Assembly (NCBI RefSeq): GCF_031348265.1
Contig: NZ_CP133771.1
Span: 6,386,001 to 6,450,000, forward strand
Direction of reading: 5' to 3'
Source of the DNA: Streptomyces collinus
Lineage (GTDB): Bacteria; Actinomycetota; Actinomycetes; Streptomycetales; Streptomycetaceae
DNA length: 64,000 bases
The notes beneath the pieces were generated by a model. That model was not told the origin of the DNA and did not search any database. It saw nothing but the letters and a program-made list of their open reading frames with translations. The position numbers and the translations under genes are program-made. Positions 1-9,080 of the stretch are shown piece after piece (position 1 is the first letter of the stretch; every line of letters starts with the position of its first letter).

Positions 1-2759
1 ACGGACGCGTCGAGTGGGACGTAGTCGTACGGGCCCGAGGTGGGAGCCGCGGTCGACAGCACCGCGAGCACCGGACCGCCGTCGAGGGACAGCTCCACCG
101 AGCCCTCGCCGGCCACCTCCACCGTCACCCCGGAGATGCCCCGCCCGAAGTCGCAGGCGCGATAGACGAGTTCGCCCGTCGCCTGGCCGGCCGGTGTCAC
201 CGCGTCGCCCGACACCTTCGTCCGGTCGACGATCTCGATGCCGCTGTACTCGTCGAACCCGGCCGCGGGGAGGCCGTTCGCGACGACCGCGCGGGGCAGG
301 GCCGGCTCGCCGTCGAGCGTGACCGTCGCGCGCAGCCGGACGTCCTCGCTGGACGCCCCGGCCAGCAGCTCGTACGCGCCCGGCTCCACGCGCCACCGGT
401 CCTGGGCGACGTCGAAGAACCCGAAGGCGCTCAGCGGGATCTCGAACGCCAGCTCCGCCGTCGCGCCCGGGGCGAGGGTCACGCGCCGGTGGTCCAGCAG
501 CTCACGTCCCGGACGCGGCACGGACGGGTCGACGGCCCGGCCGTAGAGCTGCGCCACCTCGTCGGCGGTCACGTCACCGGTGTTGGTGACCGAGAAGGAG
601 ACGTGCACCGCCCCGTCCCCGGCCCGGGCCGTCAGGCCGCCGTACGTGAACGACGCGTACGACAGGCCGTGGCCGAACGGGAACAGGGGGGTGCCCTCGA
701 AGTAGAGGTACGTCTGGCGGGAGCCGATCACGTCGTAGTCGAGAAGGCCGGGCAGGTCGGCGTCGTCGGCGTACCAGGTCTGTGGGAGGCGGCCGGCGGG
801 GGAGACGTCACCGGCCAGGACGCGGGCCAGGGCGGTGCCGGCCGCCTGGCCGCCGTGCGCGGTCCACAGCACCGCCGGAAGCCCGGCGGGGTCGACGGCG
901 TAGGGGTAGGCGGAGACCAGTGCCAGCACGGTCGCCGGGTTCGCGGCGCGGGCCGCCCGCAGCAGCCGTTCCTGGTGTTCCGGCAGGCGCAGGGTCGTAC
1001 GGTCCTCGGTCTCGCGCCCGTTGATGTACGGGTCGTTGCCCGCGACCACCACGACCACGTCGGCCGCCGCTGCGGCACGCGCCGCCGCCTCCTCGCCGCG
1101 CTCGGCGACGACCAGCTCGAAGACCTCGGGGTCGGTGTCGGCAACCTTCACGCCGTCGGCGGAGACACACACGTGGCGACCCGTCCCCAGGTGCTTGAGG
1201 AGGTGCCCGTTCCCGTGCGGTTCCAGGCGGAACGTCTCCTGCACGATCCAGCCGCCCGGCTGGTCGGCGGAGGCGCGCAGGCAGCCGTCGTCGGCGACCG
1301 AGAGATAGCGGCCGTCGGGGGCGCGCAGGGTCAGGACGCCCTCGCCCCAGTCGGCGAGCGCCAGTTCGGTGCCGTCGGCGTCGGTCGTGAGCGCGGGCAG
1401 GTCGGTGCGGCCCGTGAGCAGGGCCGGGTCGAGCGCGCCCTCGGCCCCGCGGACCTCGGCGGCGGCCCCCTCGGCCACCGGCACGTGCAGGTACGCGCCC
1501 GTGGAGGTCTTCAGCCGGACGCGGTCCACGCCCTCCGAGAACTCCACCCGCTCCGCGCCGAACCGCTCGTACAGGCCCTCCAGTGGGGTCGAGCGGTGGA
1601 TGAGGGTGCCGCTGTACCAGTCGAGCTTGCACTCGTCGGCGAGCAGCCCGACCACCGCCACGCGGGTGTCCGGGGCGAGCGGCAGCACCCCGTCGTTCTT
1701 GAGCAGCACGATCGCCTGCTCGGCGGCCTCCTGGGCGAGGGCGCGGTGTGCCGGGGTGTCGAACTCGCTCGTGGCGCCGTGCGGGTCGTACTCCGGGTCG
1801 AACTCGCCGAGCCGGAAACGGACCGAGAGCTGGCGGCGGACGGCCGTGTCGACATCGGCCCCGGTCAGCAGACCGCGCTCCAGGGCGCCGCGCAGCCGCC
1901 CGGTCATCCGCGAGGAATCGGTGCCGTGGTCGGTGAAGCTGTCGACACCCGCGACGAGGGAAGCGGCGGTGGCCTCCTCGTGGGTGTCGAAGTAGTGCTC
2001 CGAGTCGACGAGGTTGCTCGGCGCGCCCGCGTCCGAAGAGACCAGCAGTTCCTCGTCCGTCCAGGCGCGCAAGTGCTCGCGCAGGTACGGCGACACGTGG
2101 TTGGGGCGGCCGTTGACCAGGTTGTACGCCGGCATCACCCCGGCCACCGCGCCCGCCTCGACGGTCTCGCGGAAGGCCCGCAGGTCGTACTCGTGCAGCA
2201 CGCGCGGGCGCACCGAGCTCGACGTCGTGGAGCGGTCCGTCTCGTTGTTGTGGGCCAGCCAGTGCTTCAGCACGGGCGCGGTGCGCCAGTAGGTGGGGTG
2301 GTCGCCCCGCAGCCCGTGGGTGTAGGCCGTGGCGATCGCCGAGGTGAGCTTCGGATCCTCCGAGTAGCCCTCCTCGTTGCGGCCCCACAGGGGGTGGCGC
2401 AGCAGGTTGACCGTCGGGGACCAGACGTTGAGGCCGACCCGGTCGTCCTTGGCGCGCATCGCGCGGATCTCCTTGGACACCGCGTCGCCGACGCGCCGCA
2501 CCAGCTCCGGGTTCCAGGTGGCGCCGAGACCGACCGCCTGCGGGAACACCGTCGCCGGGCCCATCCACGCCACGCCGTGCAGGGCCTCCTGGCCGGTGCG
2601 GAAGGCGGCGACGCCGAGCCGTTCGACGGCGGGGGCGAACTGGTGCAGGAAGGACGTCTTCTCGTCGAGGGTGAGCCGCTCCAGCAGATCGTCGACGCGC
2701 TTCGCGAACGGCAGCTGCGGATCGCGGAACGGTTCGGTGGGCGGCGGGTGTGCGGTCAC
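1..2759 (-). CDS. GH3 family beta-glucosidase/beta-xylosidase (3' end outside the window)
   Basis: Glycoside hydrolase family 3 enzyme, expected to release non-reducing terminal glucose (or xylose) from imported oligosaccharides. The first 919 codons are present and the C-terminus runs off the left edge. A GTG start is chosen because an AGGGGG ribosome site lies just upstream; no export signal is seen, so it is probably cytoplasmic. The (beta/alpha)8 domain carries the conserved Lys-His pair in KHWLAHNN and the nucleophile Asp243 in SSDAGAP. The second GH3 domain is interrupted at about residues 410-530 by a beta-trefoil/fascin-like segment (LKTSTGAYLHV, APDGRYLSV, GTGRHVCV) where many relatives carry PA14. 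An Fn3-like domain follows at about 710-790, then a beta-rich, CBM6-like tail. It is divergent from the transporter operon, with a LacI-type operator 36 bp upstream. Family is certain; the exact sugar is inferred from context. Confidence 0.93.
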   Translation of the reverse strand, partial: MTAHPPPTEPFRDPQLPFAKRVDDLLERLTLDEKTSFLHQFAPAVERLGVAAFRTGQEALHGVAWMGPATVFPQAVGLGATWNPELVRRVGDAVSKEIRAMRAKDDRVGLNVWSPTVNLLRHPLWGRNEEGYSEDPKLTSAIATAYTHGLRGDHPTYWRTAPVLKHWLAHNNETDRSTTSSSVRPRVLHEYDLRAFRETVEAGAVAGVMPAYNLVNGRPNHVSPYLREHLRAWTDEELLVSSDAGAPSNLVDSEHYFDTHEEATAASLVAGVDSFTDHGTDSSRMTGRLRGALERGLLTGADVDTAVRRQLSVRFRLGEFDPEYDPHGATSEFDTPAHRALAQEAAEQAIVLLKNDGVLPLAPDTRVAVVGLLADECKLDWYSGTLIHRSTPLEGLYERFGAERVEFSEGVDRVRLKTSTGAYLHVPVAEGAAAEVRGAEGALDPALLTGRTDLPALTTDADGTELALADWGEGVLTLRAPDGRYLSVADDGCLRASADQPGGWIVQETFRLEPHGNGHLLKHLGTGRHVCVSADGVKVADTDPEVFELVVAERGEEAAARAAAAADVVVVVAGNDPYINGRETEDRTTLRLPEHQERLLRAARAANPATVLALVSAYPYAVDPAGLPAVLWTAHGGQAAGTALARVLAGDVSPAGRLPQTWYADDADLPGLLDYDVIGSRQTYLYFEGTPLFPFGHGLSYASFTYGGLTARAGDGAVHVSFSVTNTGDVTADEVAQLYGRAVDPSVPRPGRELLDHRRVTLAPGATAELAFEIPLSAFGFFDVAQDRWRVEPGAYELLAGASSEDVRLRATVTLDGEPALPRAVVANGLPAAGFDEYSGIEIVDRTKVSGDAVTPAGQATGELVYRACDFGRGISGVTVEVAGEGSVELSLDGGPVLAVLSTAAPTSGPYDYVPLDAS

Positions 2760-2795
2760 GTGGGGATCCCCCTGCGATGGATCGGCGAGGCGCTT

Positions 2796-2809
2796 TCGAA
2801 GCGCTTCGA
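2796..2809. promoter_or_regulatory. LacI-type operator, copy 1
   Basis: Perfect 14-bp palindrome TCGAAGCGCTTCGA (extended TTTCGAAGCGCTTCGATG), 36 bp upstream of the GH3 start. The CG-centred inverted repeat is the classic form of LacI/CebR-type operators. The same sequence recurs at 2955 and 18625 and, with two mismatches, at 18536, always beside genes of this locus. Confidence 0.85.
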
Positions 2810-2954
2810 TGCTGGGTCGACGACGGGCCGGGTGTCAAGAGCCGACGCCGTCACTTCAAGTCGTGCATGAGGAACGGTCCCCTCCTGCACCTGCGAGGAA
2901 GTTTGGGGACGACCCTTGTGCACCCTGGGGTGTTCACTTAACCTCACAGCAACA

Positions 2955-2968
2955 TCGAAGCGCTTCGA
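2955..2968. promoter_or_regulatory. LacI-type operator, copy 2
   Basis: Perfect 14-bp palindrome TCGAAGCGCTTCGA, 113 bp upstream of the solute-binding-protein start. Its centre is 159 bp from that of copy 1, close to a whole number of helical turns, so looping between the two sites is possible. That last point is inference. Confidence 0.85.
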
Positions 2969-3081
2969 CTGCGGAAGCCCCTCTGGTCGAAGTGTCGCTT
3001 CTGCTCAGCCAGTTCCACTCGAGACACCGCAGCCGACGGCCCTCCGCCGGGTGTCCTGGTGCGCCATGAAGGGTTGACGCA

Positions 3082-4764
3082 ATGACGCCGAACGCCGCCT
3101 CCGCCTCCTCCGGACCGAGCCGGAGAAGCTTCCTCGCCTCCACGGCGGTCGCCACCGCGGCCGTGGCCGGGGGGATGCCGCTGCTCGCCGCGTGCGGCGG
3201 GTCGGACAGCGGCTCGAAGGACGGCACGACGGCCGGCAAGAACGCCAAGAAGCTGCTGCCGGCGTACGTGGCGAGCAACGTCGTGACGCCGGACATCCCG
3301 TCCAAGCACGGCTCGGCCATGGGCTTCACGGCCAAGCTCGACCTGGCCGGCCTCAAGACCTCGGTGCCGAAGAAGCTCGGCAAGGGCGGCTCCGTCAAGA
3401 TCATGTCGCCGTTCTGGGGCACGCCGCCGAAGGGCGACAACGCCTACTACCAGGCGATGAACGACCTGATCGGCGTCGACATCGCCTGGCAGAACCAGGA
3501 CGGCAACACCTACGACGAGAAGCTGGGCGCGGTGCTCGCCTCCAGCGACCTGCCGGACGTCGTGGTCATCCCCAGCTGGAACATGGGCGGCAAGATACCC
3601 AGCGCCATCATCAGCAAGTTCGCCGACCTCGGTCCCTACCTGTCCGGGGACGCGATCAAGAAGTACCCGAACCTCGCGGCCATCCCGAGCGGCGCCTGGC
3701 AGTACTCCATCTTCGGCGGCAAGCTGCGCGGTCTGCCCCAGCCCGCTCCCGCCGTCCCCGGCATCGTGCCCTTCTACCGCAAGGACGTCTTCGACAAGGA
3801 GGGCTACGAACTCCCCAAGTCCCCGGACGAGTTCCTCGCCCTCGCCAAGGAGATCAGCCGGCCCAAGGCCAAGGTGTGGGCCTGCGACGACATGAAGTGG
3901 TCCGCCTTCGAGTTCTTCGGTGTGCTCTCCGGCAGCGAGAAACCCCTCGGCTGGAACCTGGCCGACGGCAAGATGGTCTACCGGGTCGAGACCGAGGAGT
4001 ACCTCGAAGCGCTGGAGTGGGTGCGCAAGCTGTACGCGGCGGGTGTGGTCCATCCCGACGCGAGGGCGGTCCAGGGCACCGCGGGCGACCGATTCACCGC
4101 CGGCCAGGTGCTGATCTACAACGACAACATCACGTCCTGGTGGGGCAAGATGGCCGAACAGGCGGGCCAGAAGACCGACTTCCGCATCTCCGGCATGGAC
4201 ATCTTCGGCGCCGACGGCGGCGACCCCGTCCTCTGGGCCGGCTCGCCCGCGGGCATCTTCGCCTTCGTCAACAAGAAGGCCTCCAAGGCCGTCGTCGAGG
4301 ACATCCTGGCCGCCGCCAACGTCACCGCCGCCCCGTACGGCACCAAGGAGTACATGCTCACCAACTACGGGGTGGAGGGCACCCACTACACCGTCAAGGA
4401 CGGGGTGCCCACCAAGAACGACAAGGGCAACCAGGAGGTCATCAACGCCTACGTCATGCTCGCCAGCCCCGCTCCGACCATCGCGCACCCGGACTTCCCG
4501 GACATCGCGAAGGAGCAGGTGGAGTGGCAGCAGCGGATGGGCGCCTTCACCAAGAAGTCCACCTTCTGGGGCCTGCAGATCACCGAACCGGCGCGCTACA
4601 CCAACCTCTCCAACGACTTCGAGCAGCTGGAGGACGACACCGTCCGCGGCCGCAAGAAGATCAGCGACGTGCAGCAGGCCGTCTCCGACTGGAAGAAGCA
4701 GGGCGGCGACAAGCTGCGCGACTGGTACCAGAAGCTGCACGACGACAACGGTTCCGCGCAGTGA
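3082..4764 (+). CDS. ABC sugar transporter solute-binding lipoprotein (xyloglucan oligosaccharides inferred)
   Basis: Extracellular family 1 solute-binding protein of 560 residues, the long LplA-like kind that pairs with LplB/LplC-type permeases. The N-terminus has a twin-arginine motif (SRRSFLAS), a hydrophobic stretch and a lipobox ending LLAAC, so it is probably exported by Tat and lipid-anchored outside the membrane. Two permease genes follow 26 bp downstream. A GAAGGG ribosome site precedes the ATG. No ATPase gene is nearby; in streptomycetes the shared ATPase MsiK serves such importers (family knowledge, not seen here). The ligand is inferred from the following GH74, GH42, GH95 and GH12 genes and from the shared operators. 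Confidence 0.9.
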   Translation: MTPNAASASSGPSRRSFLASTAVATAAVAGGMPLLAACGGSDSGSKDGTTAGKNAKKLLPAYVASNVVTPDIPSKHGSAMGFTAKLDLAGLKTSVPKKLGKGGSVKIMSPFWGTPPKGDNAYYQAMNDLIGVDIAWQNQDGNTYDEKLGAVLASSDLPDVVVIPSWNMGGKIPSAIISKFADLGPYLSGDAIKKYPNLAAIPSGAWQYSIFGGKLRGLPQPAPAVPGIVPFYRKDVFDKEGYELPKSPDEFLALAKEISRPKAKVWACDDMKWSAFEFFGVLSGSEKPLGWNLADGKMVYRVETEEYLEALEWVRKLYAAGVVHPDARAVQGTAGDRFTAGQVLIYNDNITSWWGKMAEQAGQKTDFRISGMDIFGADGGDPVLWAGSPAGIFAFVNKKASKAVVEDILAAANVTAAPYGTKEYMLTNYGVEGTHYTVKDGVPTKNDKGNQEVINAYVMLASPAPTIAHPDFPDIAKEQVEWQQRMGAFTKKSTFWGLQITEPARYTNLSNDFEQLEDDTVRGRKKISDVQQAVSDWKKQGGDKLRDWYQKLHDDNGSAQ

Positions 4765-4790
4765 CCCGGCGCTGAGGCAAGGAGACATCC

Positions 4791-5825
4791 GTGTCCAACA
4801 GCACGGTGCCCCGCAGCAGGGCCGAGGCGACCACGACCGAGGCGGACCCCCGGGCGGAAGCCCCCGCCGGGGGGCGGCCGGAGGAGAAAGCCTCCGGCAG
4901 ACTGAGCCTTCGCCTGCGGTTCCGCCGGGACCGCACTCTGATCCTGATGACCCTGCCGGCCGTCCTGCTGGTCCTGGTCTTCAACTACGTACCGATCCTC
5001 GGCAATGTCGTCGCCTTCCAGGAGTACGACCCGTACGTCAGCGAAAACGGCTTCGTCGCGATGCTGGAGAGCCCCTGGGTGGGCATCGAGCAGTTCGAGC
5101 GGATCTTCGCGGACTCGGCGTTCTGGGACGCCGTGCAGAACACCCTCGTGCTGTTCTCCCTCCAGCTGGTGCTGTTCTTCCCCATCCCGATCGTGCTCGC
5201 GCTGCTCATCAACAGCGTGATCAGGCCCCGGATCCGGGCGGTGTCGCAGGCGATCCTCTACCTGCCGCACTTCTTCTCCTGGGTGCTGGTGATCACCGTC
5301 TTCCAGCAGATCTTCGGCGGCGCGGGCATCATCGCGCAGACCCTGCGCCGGCACGGTTACGAGGGCTTCGACCTCATGACCGACCCGGGGATCTTCAAGT
5401 TCCTGGTGACGGCGGAGGGCGTCTGGAAGGACGCGGGCTGGGGCGTCATCGTCTTCCTCGCCGCACTCGCCTCCGTGAGCCCCGACCTGTACGAGGCGGC
5501 GGCCATGGACGGGGCCGGGCGCTGGCGCCGGATGTGGCACGTCACGCTGCCCGCCCTGCGGCCCGTGATCGCCCTGCTGCTGGTGCTGCGCGTAGGTGAC
5601 GCGCTCACCGTCGGGTTCGAGCAGATCCTGCTGCAACGCGATGCGGTCGGGCCAGGGGCGGCGGAGGTCCTCGACACCTATGTGTGGTGGAACGGCGTCC
5701 GCAACCAGGACTTCAGCTACGCCGCGGCGGCCGGCCTCATCAAGGGTCTGGTGAGTGTGGCGCTCGTGCTCGCCGCGAACAAGGTGGCCCACTTCATGGG
5801 CGAGCAGGGGGTGTACAAGAAATGA
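4791..5825 (+). CDS. ABC sugar transporter permease (LplB type)
   Basis: Inner-membrane permease of 344 residues in the CUT1 carbohydrate group. After a charged cytoplasmic N-terminus of about 45 residues come six predicted membrane helices, starting at LILMTLPAVLLVLVF. The EAAxxDGAG coupling loop that contacts the ATPase reads EAAAMDGAGRWRRM at about residues 236-249. The GTG start has a strong AAGGAG site. The stop overlaps the next permease start (ATGA), which implies translational coupling and a heteromeric channel. Confidence 0.92.
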   Translation: MSNSTVPRSRAEATTTEADPRAEAPAGGRPEEKASGRLSLRLRFRRDRTLILMTLPAVLLVLVFNYVPILGNVVAFQEYDPYVSENGFVAMLESPWVGIEQFERIFADSAFWDAVQNTLVLFSLQLVLFFPIPIVLALLINSVIRPRIRAVSQAILYLPHFFSWVLVITVFQQIFGGAGIIAQTLRRHGYEGFDLMTDPGIFKFLVTAEGVWKDAGWGVIVFLAALASVSPDLYEAAAMDGAGRWRRMWHVTLPALRPVIALLLVLRVGDALTVGFEQILLQRDAVGPGAAEVLDTYVWWNGVRNQDFSYAAAAGLIKGLVSVALVLAANKVAHFMGEQGVYKK

Positions 5826-6772
5826 CCGCCGTCATCGACAAGGCCGCCCTGGACGAGGCGGCGCGCGAACCCCGCTGGTGGCAGGCTCCGCCGAGGCCCG
5901 TCTGGGAGGACGAGCCCAGCAAGGCCGGGGTCGCGGGCAAGGGCATCGTCCTGGCCGGTGCCTGCCTCGCGGTGCTGTTCCCGCTGTGGATCGTCATCGT
6001 CACCAGTCTGTCCTCGAAGAGGACCATCACCGAGGCCGGCGGTCTGGTGCTGATCCCGAAGGACATCACGTTCATCGCCTACCAGGAGCTGCTGAGCGGC
6101 GGGCAGGTGACCCGGGCGGCGATCGTCAGCGTGTGCGTCACGCTGGCCGGCACCCTGTTCTCGATGGCGGTGTCGGTCCTCGCGGCGTACGGGCTGTCCA
6201 GGAGCGGTTCGCTCGGCCACCGCTGGCTGCTGATGACCCTGCTCGCGACGATGTTCTTCGGAGCCGGGCTCATCCCGACGTACCTGCTGGTGCAGTCTCT
6301 CGGGCTGACCGACACGTATCTCGCGCTGATCCTGCCGAGCGCGGTGAGCGTCTTCAACATCCTGGTGCTGCGCGCGTTCTTCATGGGCATCTCGCCGGAA
6401 CTCGTCGACAGTGCGCGGATCGACGGGGCGGGCGACTGGCGCATCCTCTGGCAGATCATCATTCCGCTCTCGCGGGCCGTCATCGCGGTGATCACGCTGT
6501 TCTACGCCGTGGGGTACTGGAGTGCCTGGTTCAACGCGTCGATCTACCTCAGCGATCAGAGCATGATGCCGCTGCAGAACGTCATGATCCAGCTCGTGCA
6601 GAAGCAGGAGGCGCCGGTCGGGGTGAGCCAGGCGATCAAGACCGGCCAGATCTCCGCGCTGGCGATCCAGATGGCCGTGATGGTGATGGCGCTGCTGCCG
6701 GTGGCCGTGATCTCGCCGTTCGTCCAGAAGCACTTCAAGAAGGGCATGCTCACGGGTGCCGTCAAGGGCTGA
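5822..6772 (+). CDS. ABC sugar transporter permease (LplC/YtcP type)
   Basis: Second permease subunit, 316 residues, with six predicted membrane helices. Its coupling loop reads ELVDSARIDGAGDWRI, a conservative form of the EAAxxDGA motif. The ATG overlaps the stop of the previous permease. The C-terminal FVQKHFKKGMLTGAVKG is typical of LplC-type partners. It completes the membrane part of the importer. The 109 bp before the next gene contain a copy of a dispersed GC-rich repeat (6798-6839), so the GH74 gene may be read through or have its own promoter. Confidence 0.92.
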   Translation: MTAVIDKAALDEAAREPRWWQAPPRPVWEDEPSKAGVAGKGIVLAGACLAVLFPLWIVIVTSLSSKRTITEAGGLVLIPKDITFIAYQELLSGGQVTRAAIVSVCVTLAGTLFSMAVSVLAAYGLSRSGSLGHRWLLMTLLATMFFGAGLIPTYLLVQSLGLTDTYLALILPSAVSVFNILVLRAFFMGISPELVDSARIDGAGDWRILWQIIIPLSRAVIAVITLFYAVGYWSAWFNASIYLSDQSMMPLQNVMIQLVQKQEAPVGVSQAIKTGQISALAIQMAVMVMALLPVAVISPFVQKHFKKGMLTGAVKG

Positions 6773-6797
6773 ACGCCCTCCCGCCACAGGATCTCTG

Positions 6798-6839
6798 CGG
6801 CGGCGTCGTGGCCGATCGCGCAGTTCCCCGCGCCCCTGA
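6798..6839 (-). repeat. Dispersed GC-rich intergenic repeat, short class, copy A
   Basis: Read on the minus strand this is CAGGGGCGCGGGGAACTGCG followed by CGATCGGCCACGAC. It matches copy B at 24825 over about 30 bases (GGGGCGCGGGGAACTGCGCG, then a CCA/GCCAC block). It lies between two genes of the sugar operon, 25 bp after a stop codon. Streptomycete chromosomes carry many such short elements as I recall; the copy number in this genome needs counting. Confidence 0.6.
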
Positions 6840-6881
6840 GGTATGTCTCCCCACCCCTTCTCGTAGATCGAGGTATGTGTC

Positions 6882-9080
6882 ATGCACGCGTCCCGCCTCA
6901 GCAGAAGAGCCGTCCTGGCCGGGACCGCTGCCGCCGCCGCGGCCGTCTCCCTGCCGTTGACCCAGGGGCGAGCCCAAGCGGCCGCCACCCCCGCGCAGAG
7001 CAACTACCGCTGGCGCAACGCCGTCCAGGGCGGCACGGGATTCATCAGCGGGGTGCTGTTCCACCCCTCCGTCAAGGGTCTCGCCTACCTCCGCACCGAC
7101 ATCGGCGGCGCCTACCGCTGGGACGATCGCAGGGACCGGTGGATCCCGCTGACCGACCACATCGGCTGGGACGACTGGAACCTGCTGGGTGTGGAGGCCA
7201 TGGCCGTCGACCCGGCGCATCCGGACCGGGTCTACCTCGCCCTCGGCACCTACGCGCAGTCCTGGGCCGGCAACGGGGCCGTGCTGCGCTCGGAGGACCG
7301 CGGAGCGACCTGGCAGCGCACCGACCTCACCGTGAAGCTCGGGGCCAACGAGGACGGGCGCGGCTGCGGCGAACGGCTGCTGGTCGATCCCCGGGACAGC
7401 GACACCCTGTGGCTCGGCACCCGGCACGACGGGCTGCTCAAATCCACCGACCGGGGCGCCAGTTGGCAGGCCGTGAGCTTCCCGGCCGCACCGAGCGCCA
7501 CCGGCCAGGGCATCACGCTCCTGGTCGCCGCCGGCCGCAGCGTCTACGCCGGCTGGGGCGACTCCGACGGCACCTCCGCGAACCTCTACCGCACCGTCGA
7601 CGGCGCCACCTGGGAGGCCGTCCCGGGGCAGCCGGCCGGCACTGCCGCCAGAGTTCCGGTCCGGGCCGCGTACGACAGGCACACCCGCGAGCTGTACGTG
7701 ACCTACGCCAACGCCCCCGGCCCGAACGGGCAGTCCGACGGCAGCGTGCACCAGCTGCGCGTCGGCACCGGGAAGTGGAGGGACGTCACCCCGGTGAAGC
7801 CGGGCGGCACGACGGCCGACGGCTCCGCCGACTCCTTCGGCTACGGCGGTGTCGCCGTCGACGCCCGCCGCCCCGGCACGCTCGTCGTGTCGACGAACAA
7901 CCGCTGGGCCGACGTCGACACCGTCTTCCGCTCCACCGACGGCGGCCGCACCTGGACGTCCCTGAAGGACAGGGCCGTCTTCGACGTGTCCGAGACGCCG
8001 TACCTCAACTGGGGCGGGGACGAGCCCAAGTTCGGCTGGTGGATCCAGGCTGTCGCCCTCGACCCGTACGACTCCCGGCACGTGGTCTACGGCACCGGCG
8101 CGACCCTCTACGGCACCCGCGACCTCAAGCACTGGGCCCCGCAGATCCGCGGTGTGGAGGAGGCGTCCGTCCGCCAGCTGATCTCGCCCCCGACCGGCAC
8201 GGCGCACCTGCTCAGCGGGTCCGGCGACATCGGCGTGATGTACCACGAGCGGCTCACCGCCTCCCCGTCGCGCGGCATGGCGTCGAACCCCGTGTTCGGC
8301 ACGGCGACGGGCCTGTCGCTGGCCGCCGCGAAGCCGTCGTACGTCGTCCGGGCCGGGTGGGGGGACCACGGCAACGGCGCCTGGTCGGACGACGGCGGAA
8401 AGACCTGGACGCCCTTCGAGGCCCAGCCGGACGTCGCCAAGACCGCGCCCGGCCCGATCGCCGCCAACGCCGACGGCAGCGTGCTGCTGTGGTCCTTCGG
8501 CACGAGCAACCCGGGCCACCGCTCCACGGACAACGGCGCCACCTGGTCGGAGGTCGCCTCCTTCCCGAAGGGTGCCGTCCCCGTCCCGGACCCCGTCGAC
8601 CCGGCCCGCTGCTACGCCTTCGACACCACCAGCGGCACGCTGTTCGCCAGCACCGACAGCGGCCGGACCTTCACCGCGCGGGCGACCGGCCTGAACTCGG
8701 GGGACACCGAGTTCCAGCTGGCCGTCACGCCCGGGCGCTCCGGTCACCTGTGGCTGAGCCTGAAGTGGAACGGGCTGTACCGGTCGACGGACGGCGGTGC
8801 GAGCTTCAGCAAGGTCGCCAGTTGCTGGGCCTCGTACACCCTCGGCTTCGGCAAGGCCGCCGAGGGCGCTCCGTACCCGGCCGTCTACATGGTCGGCTCC
8901 ACCGAGACCGTCACCGCCGTGTACCGCTCCGACGACGAGGCGAAGACCTGGACGCGGATCAACGACGACCGGCACCGGTGGGGCTGGATCGGCGCCGCCA
9001 TCGCAGGCGACCCGCGTGTCCACGGCCGGGTCTACATCGCCACCAACGGCCGCGGCGTGCAGTACGGGGAGCCCGTCTGA
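6882..9080 (+). CDS. Secreted GH74 endo-xyloglucanase
   Basis: Glycoside hydrolase family 74 protein of 732 residues, cutting the beta-1,4-glucan backbone of xyloglucan outside the cell. The N-terminus is a Tat signal (LSRRAVLAG, then an Ala-rich core ending AQA). The mature part is two tandem seven-bladed beta-propellers with the recurrent sialidase-like BNR motifs of this family, such as SEDRGATW, STDRGASW, STDGGRTW, STDNGATW and STDSGRTF. The family hallmark RTDIGGAYRW contains the conserved Asp73. No cellulose-binding module is attached. The stop overlaps the ATG of the GH42 gene, so the two are coupled. GH74 is nearly always xyloglucan-specific, which sets the function of the whole locus. 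Confidence 0.93.
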   Translation: MHASRLSRRAVLAGTAAAAAAVSLPLTQGRAQAAATPAQSNYRWRNAVQGGTGFISGVLFHPSVKGLAYLRTDIGGAYRWDDRRDRWIPLTDHIGWDDWNLLGVEAMAVDPAHPDRVYLALGTYAQSWAGNGAVLRSEDRGATWQRTDLTVKLGANEDGRGCGERLLVDPRDSDTLWLGTRHDGLLKSTDRGASWQAVSFPAAPSATGQGITLLVAAGRSVYAGWGDSDGTSANLYRTVDGATWEAVPGQPAGTAARVPVRAAYDRHTRELYVTYANAPGPNGQSDGSVHQLRVGTGKWRDVTPVKPGGTTADGSADSFGYGGVAVDARRPGTLVVSTNNRWADVDTVFRSTDGGRTWTSLKDRAVFDVSETPYLNWGGDEPKFGWWIQAVALDPYDSRHVVYGTGATLYGTRDLKHWAPQIRGVEEASVRQLISPPTGTAHLLSGSGDIGVMYHERLTASPSRGMASNPVFGTATGLSLAAAKPSYVVRAGWGDHGNGAWSDDGGKTWTPFEAQPDVAKTAPGPIAANADGSVLLWSFGTSNPGHRSTDNGATWSEVASFPKGAVPVPDPVDPARCYAFDTTSGTLFASTDSGRTFTARATGLNSGDTEFQLAVTPGRSGHLWLSLKWNGLYRSTDGGASFSKVASCWASYTLGFGKAAEGAPYPAVYMVGSTETVTAVYRSDDEAKTWTRINDDRHRWGWIGAAIAGDPRVHGRVYIATNGRGVQYGEPV

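Larger units (their letters stand above)
2760..3081. promoter_or_regulatory. Divergent promoter region between the GH3 gene and the xyloglucan transporter operon
   Basis: This 322-bp gap separates the leftward GH3 gene from the rightward solute-binding-protein gene and has no convincing gene of its own. It holds two exact copies of the palindrome TCGAAGCGCTTCGA, one close to each gene, so both promoters are probably repressed by the LacI-family protein encoded at 17504-18517. I did not find a clear -35/-10 pair. The segment from about 2970 to 3070 is less GC-rich than the coding DNA and probably carries the promoter and leader of the transporter operon. Confidence 0.75.

Noticed and set aside
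489..2870. 793-codon open frame on the plus strand over the GH3 gene
   Set aside because: It is Arg/Val/Gly-rich antisense shadow; the minus strand encodes a clear GH3 enzyme with catalytic motifs.
6762..9023. 753-codon minus-strand frame opposite GH74
   Set aside because: Low-complexity antisense reading of high-GC coding DNA; the plus strand has the GH74 motifs.
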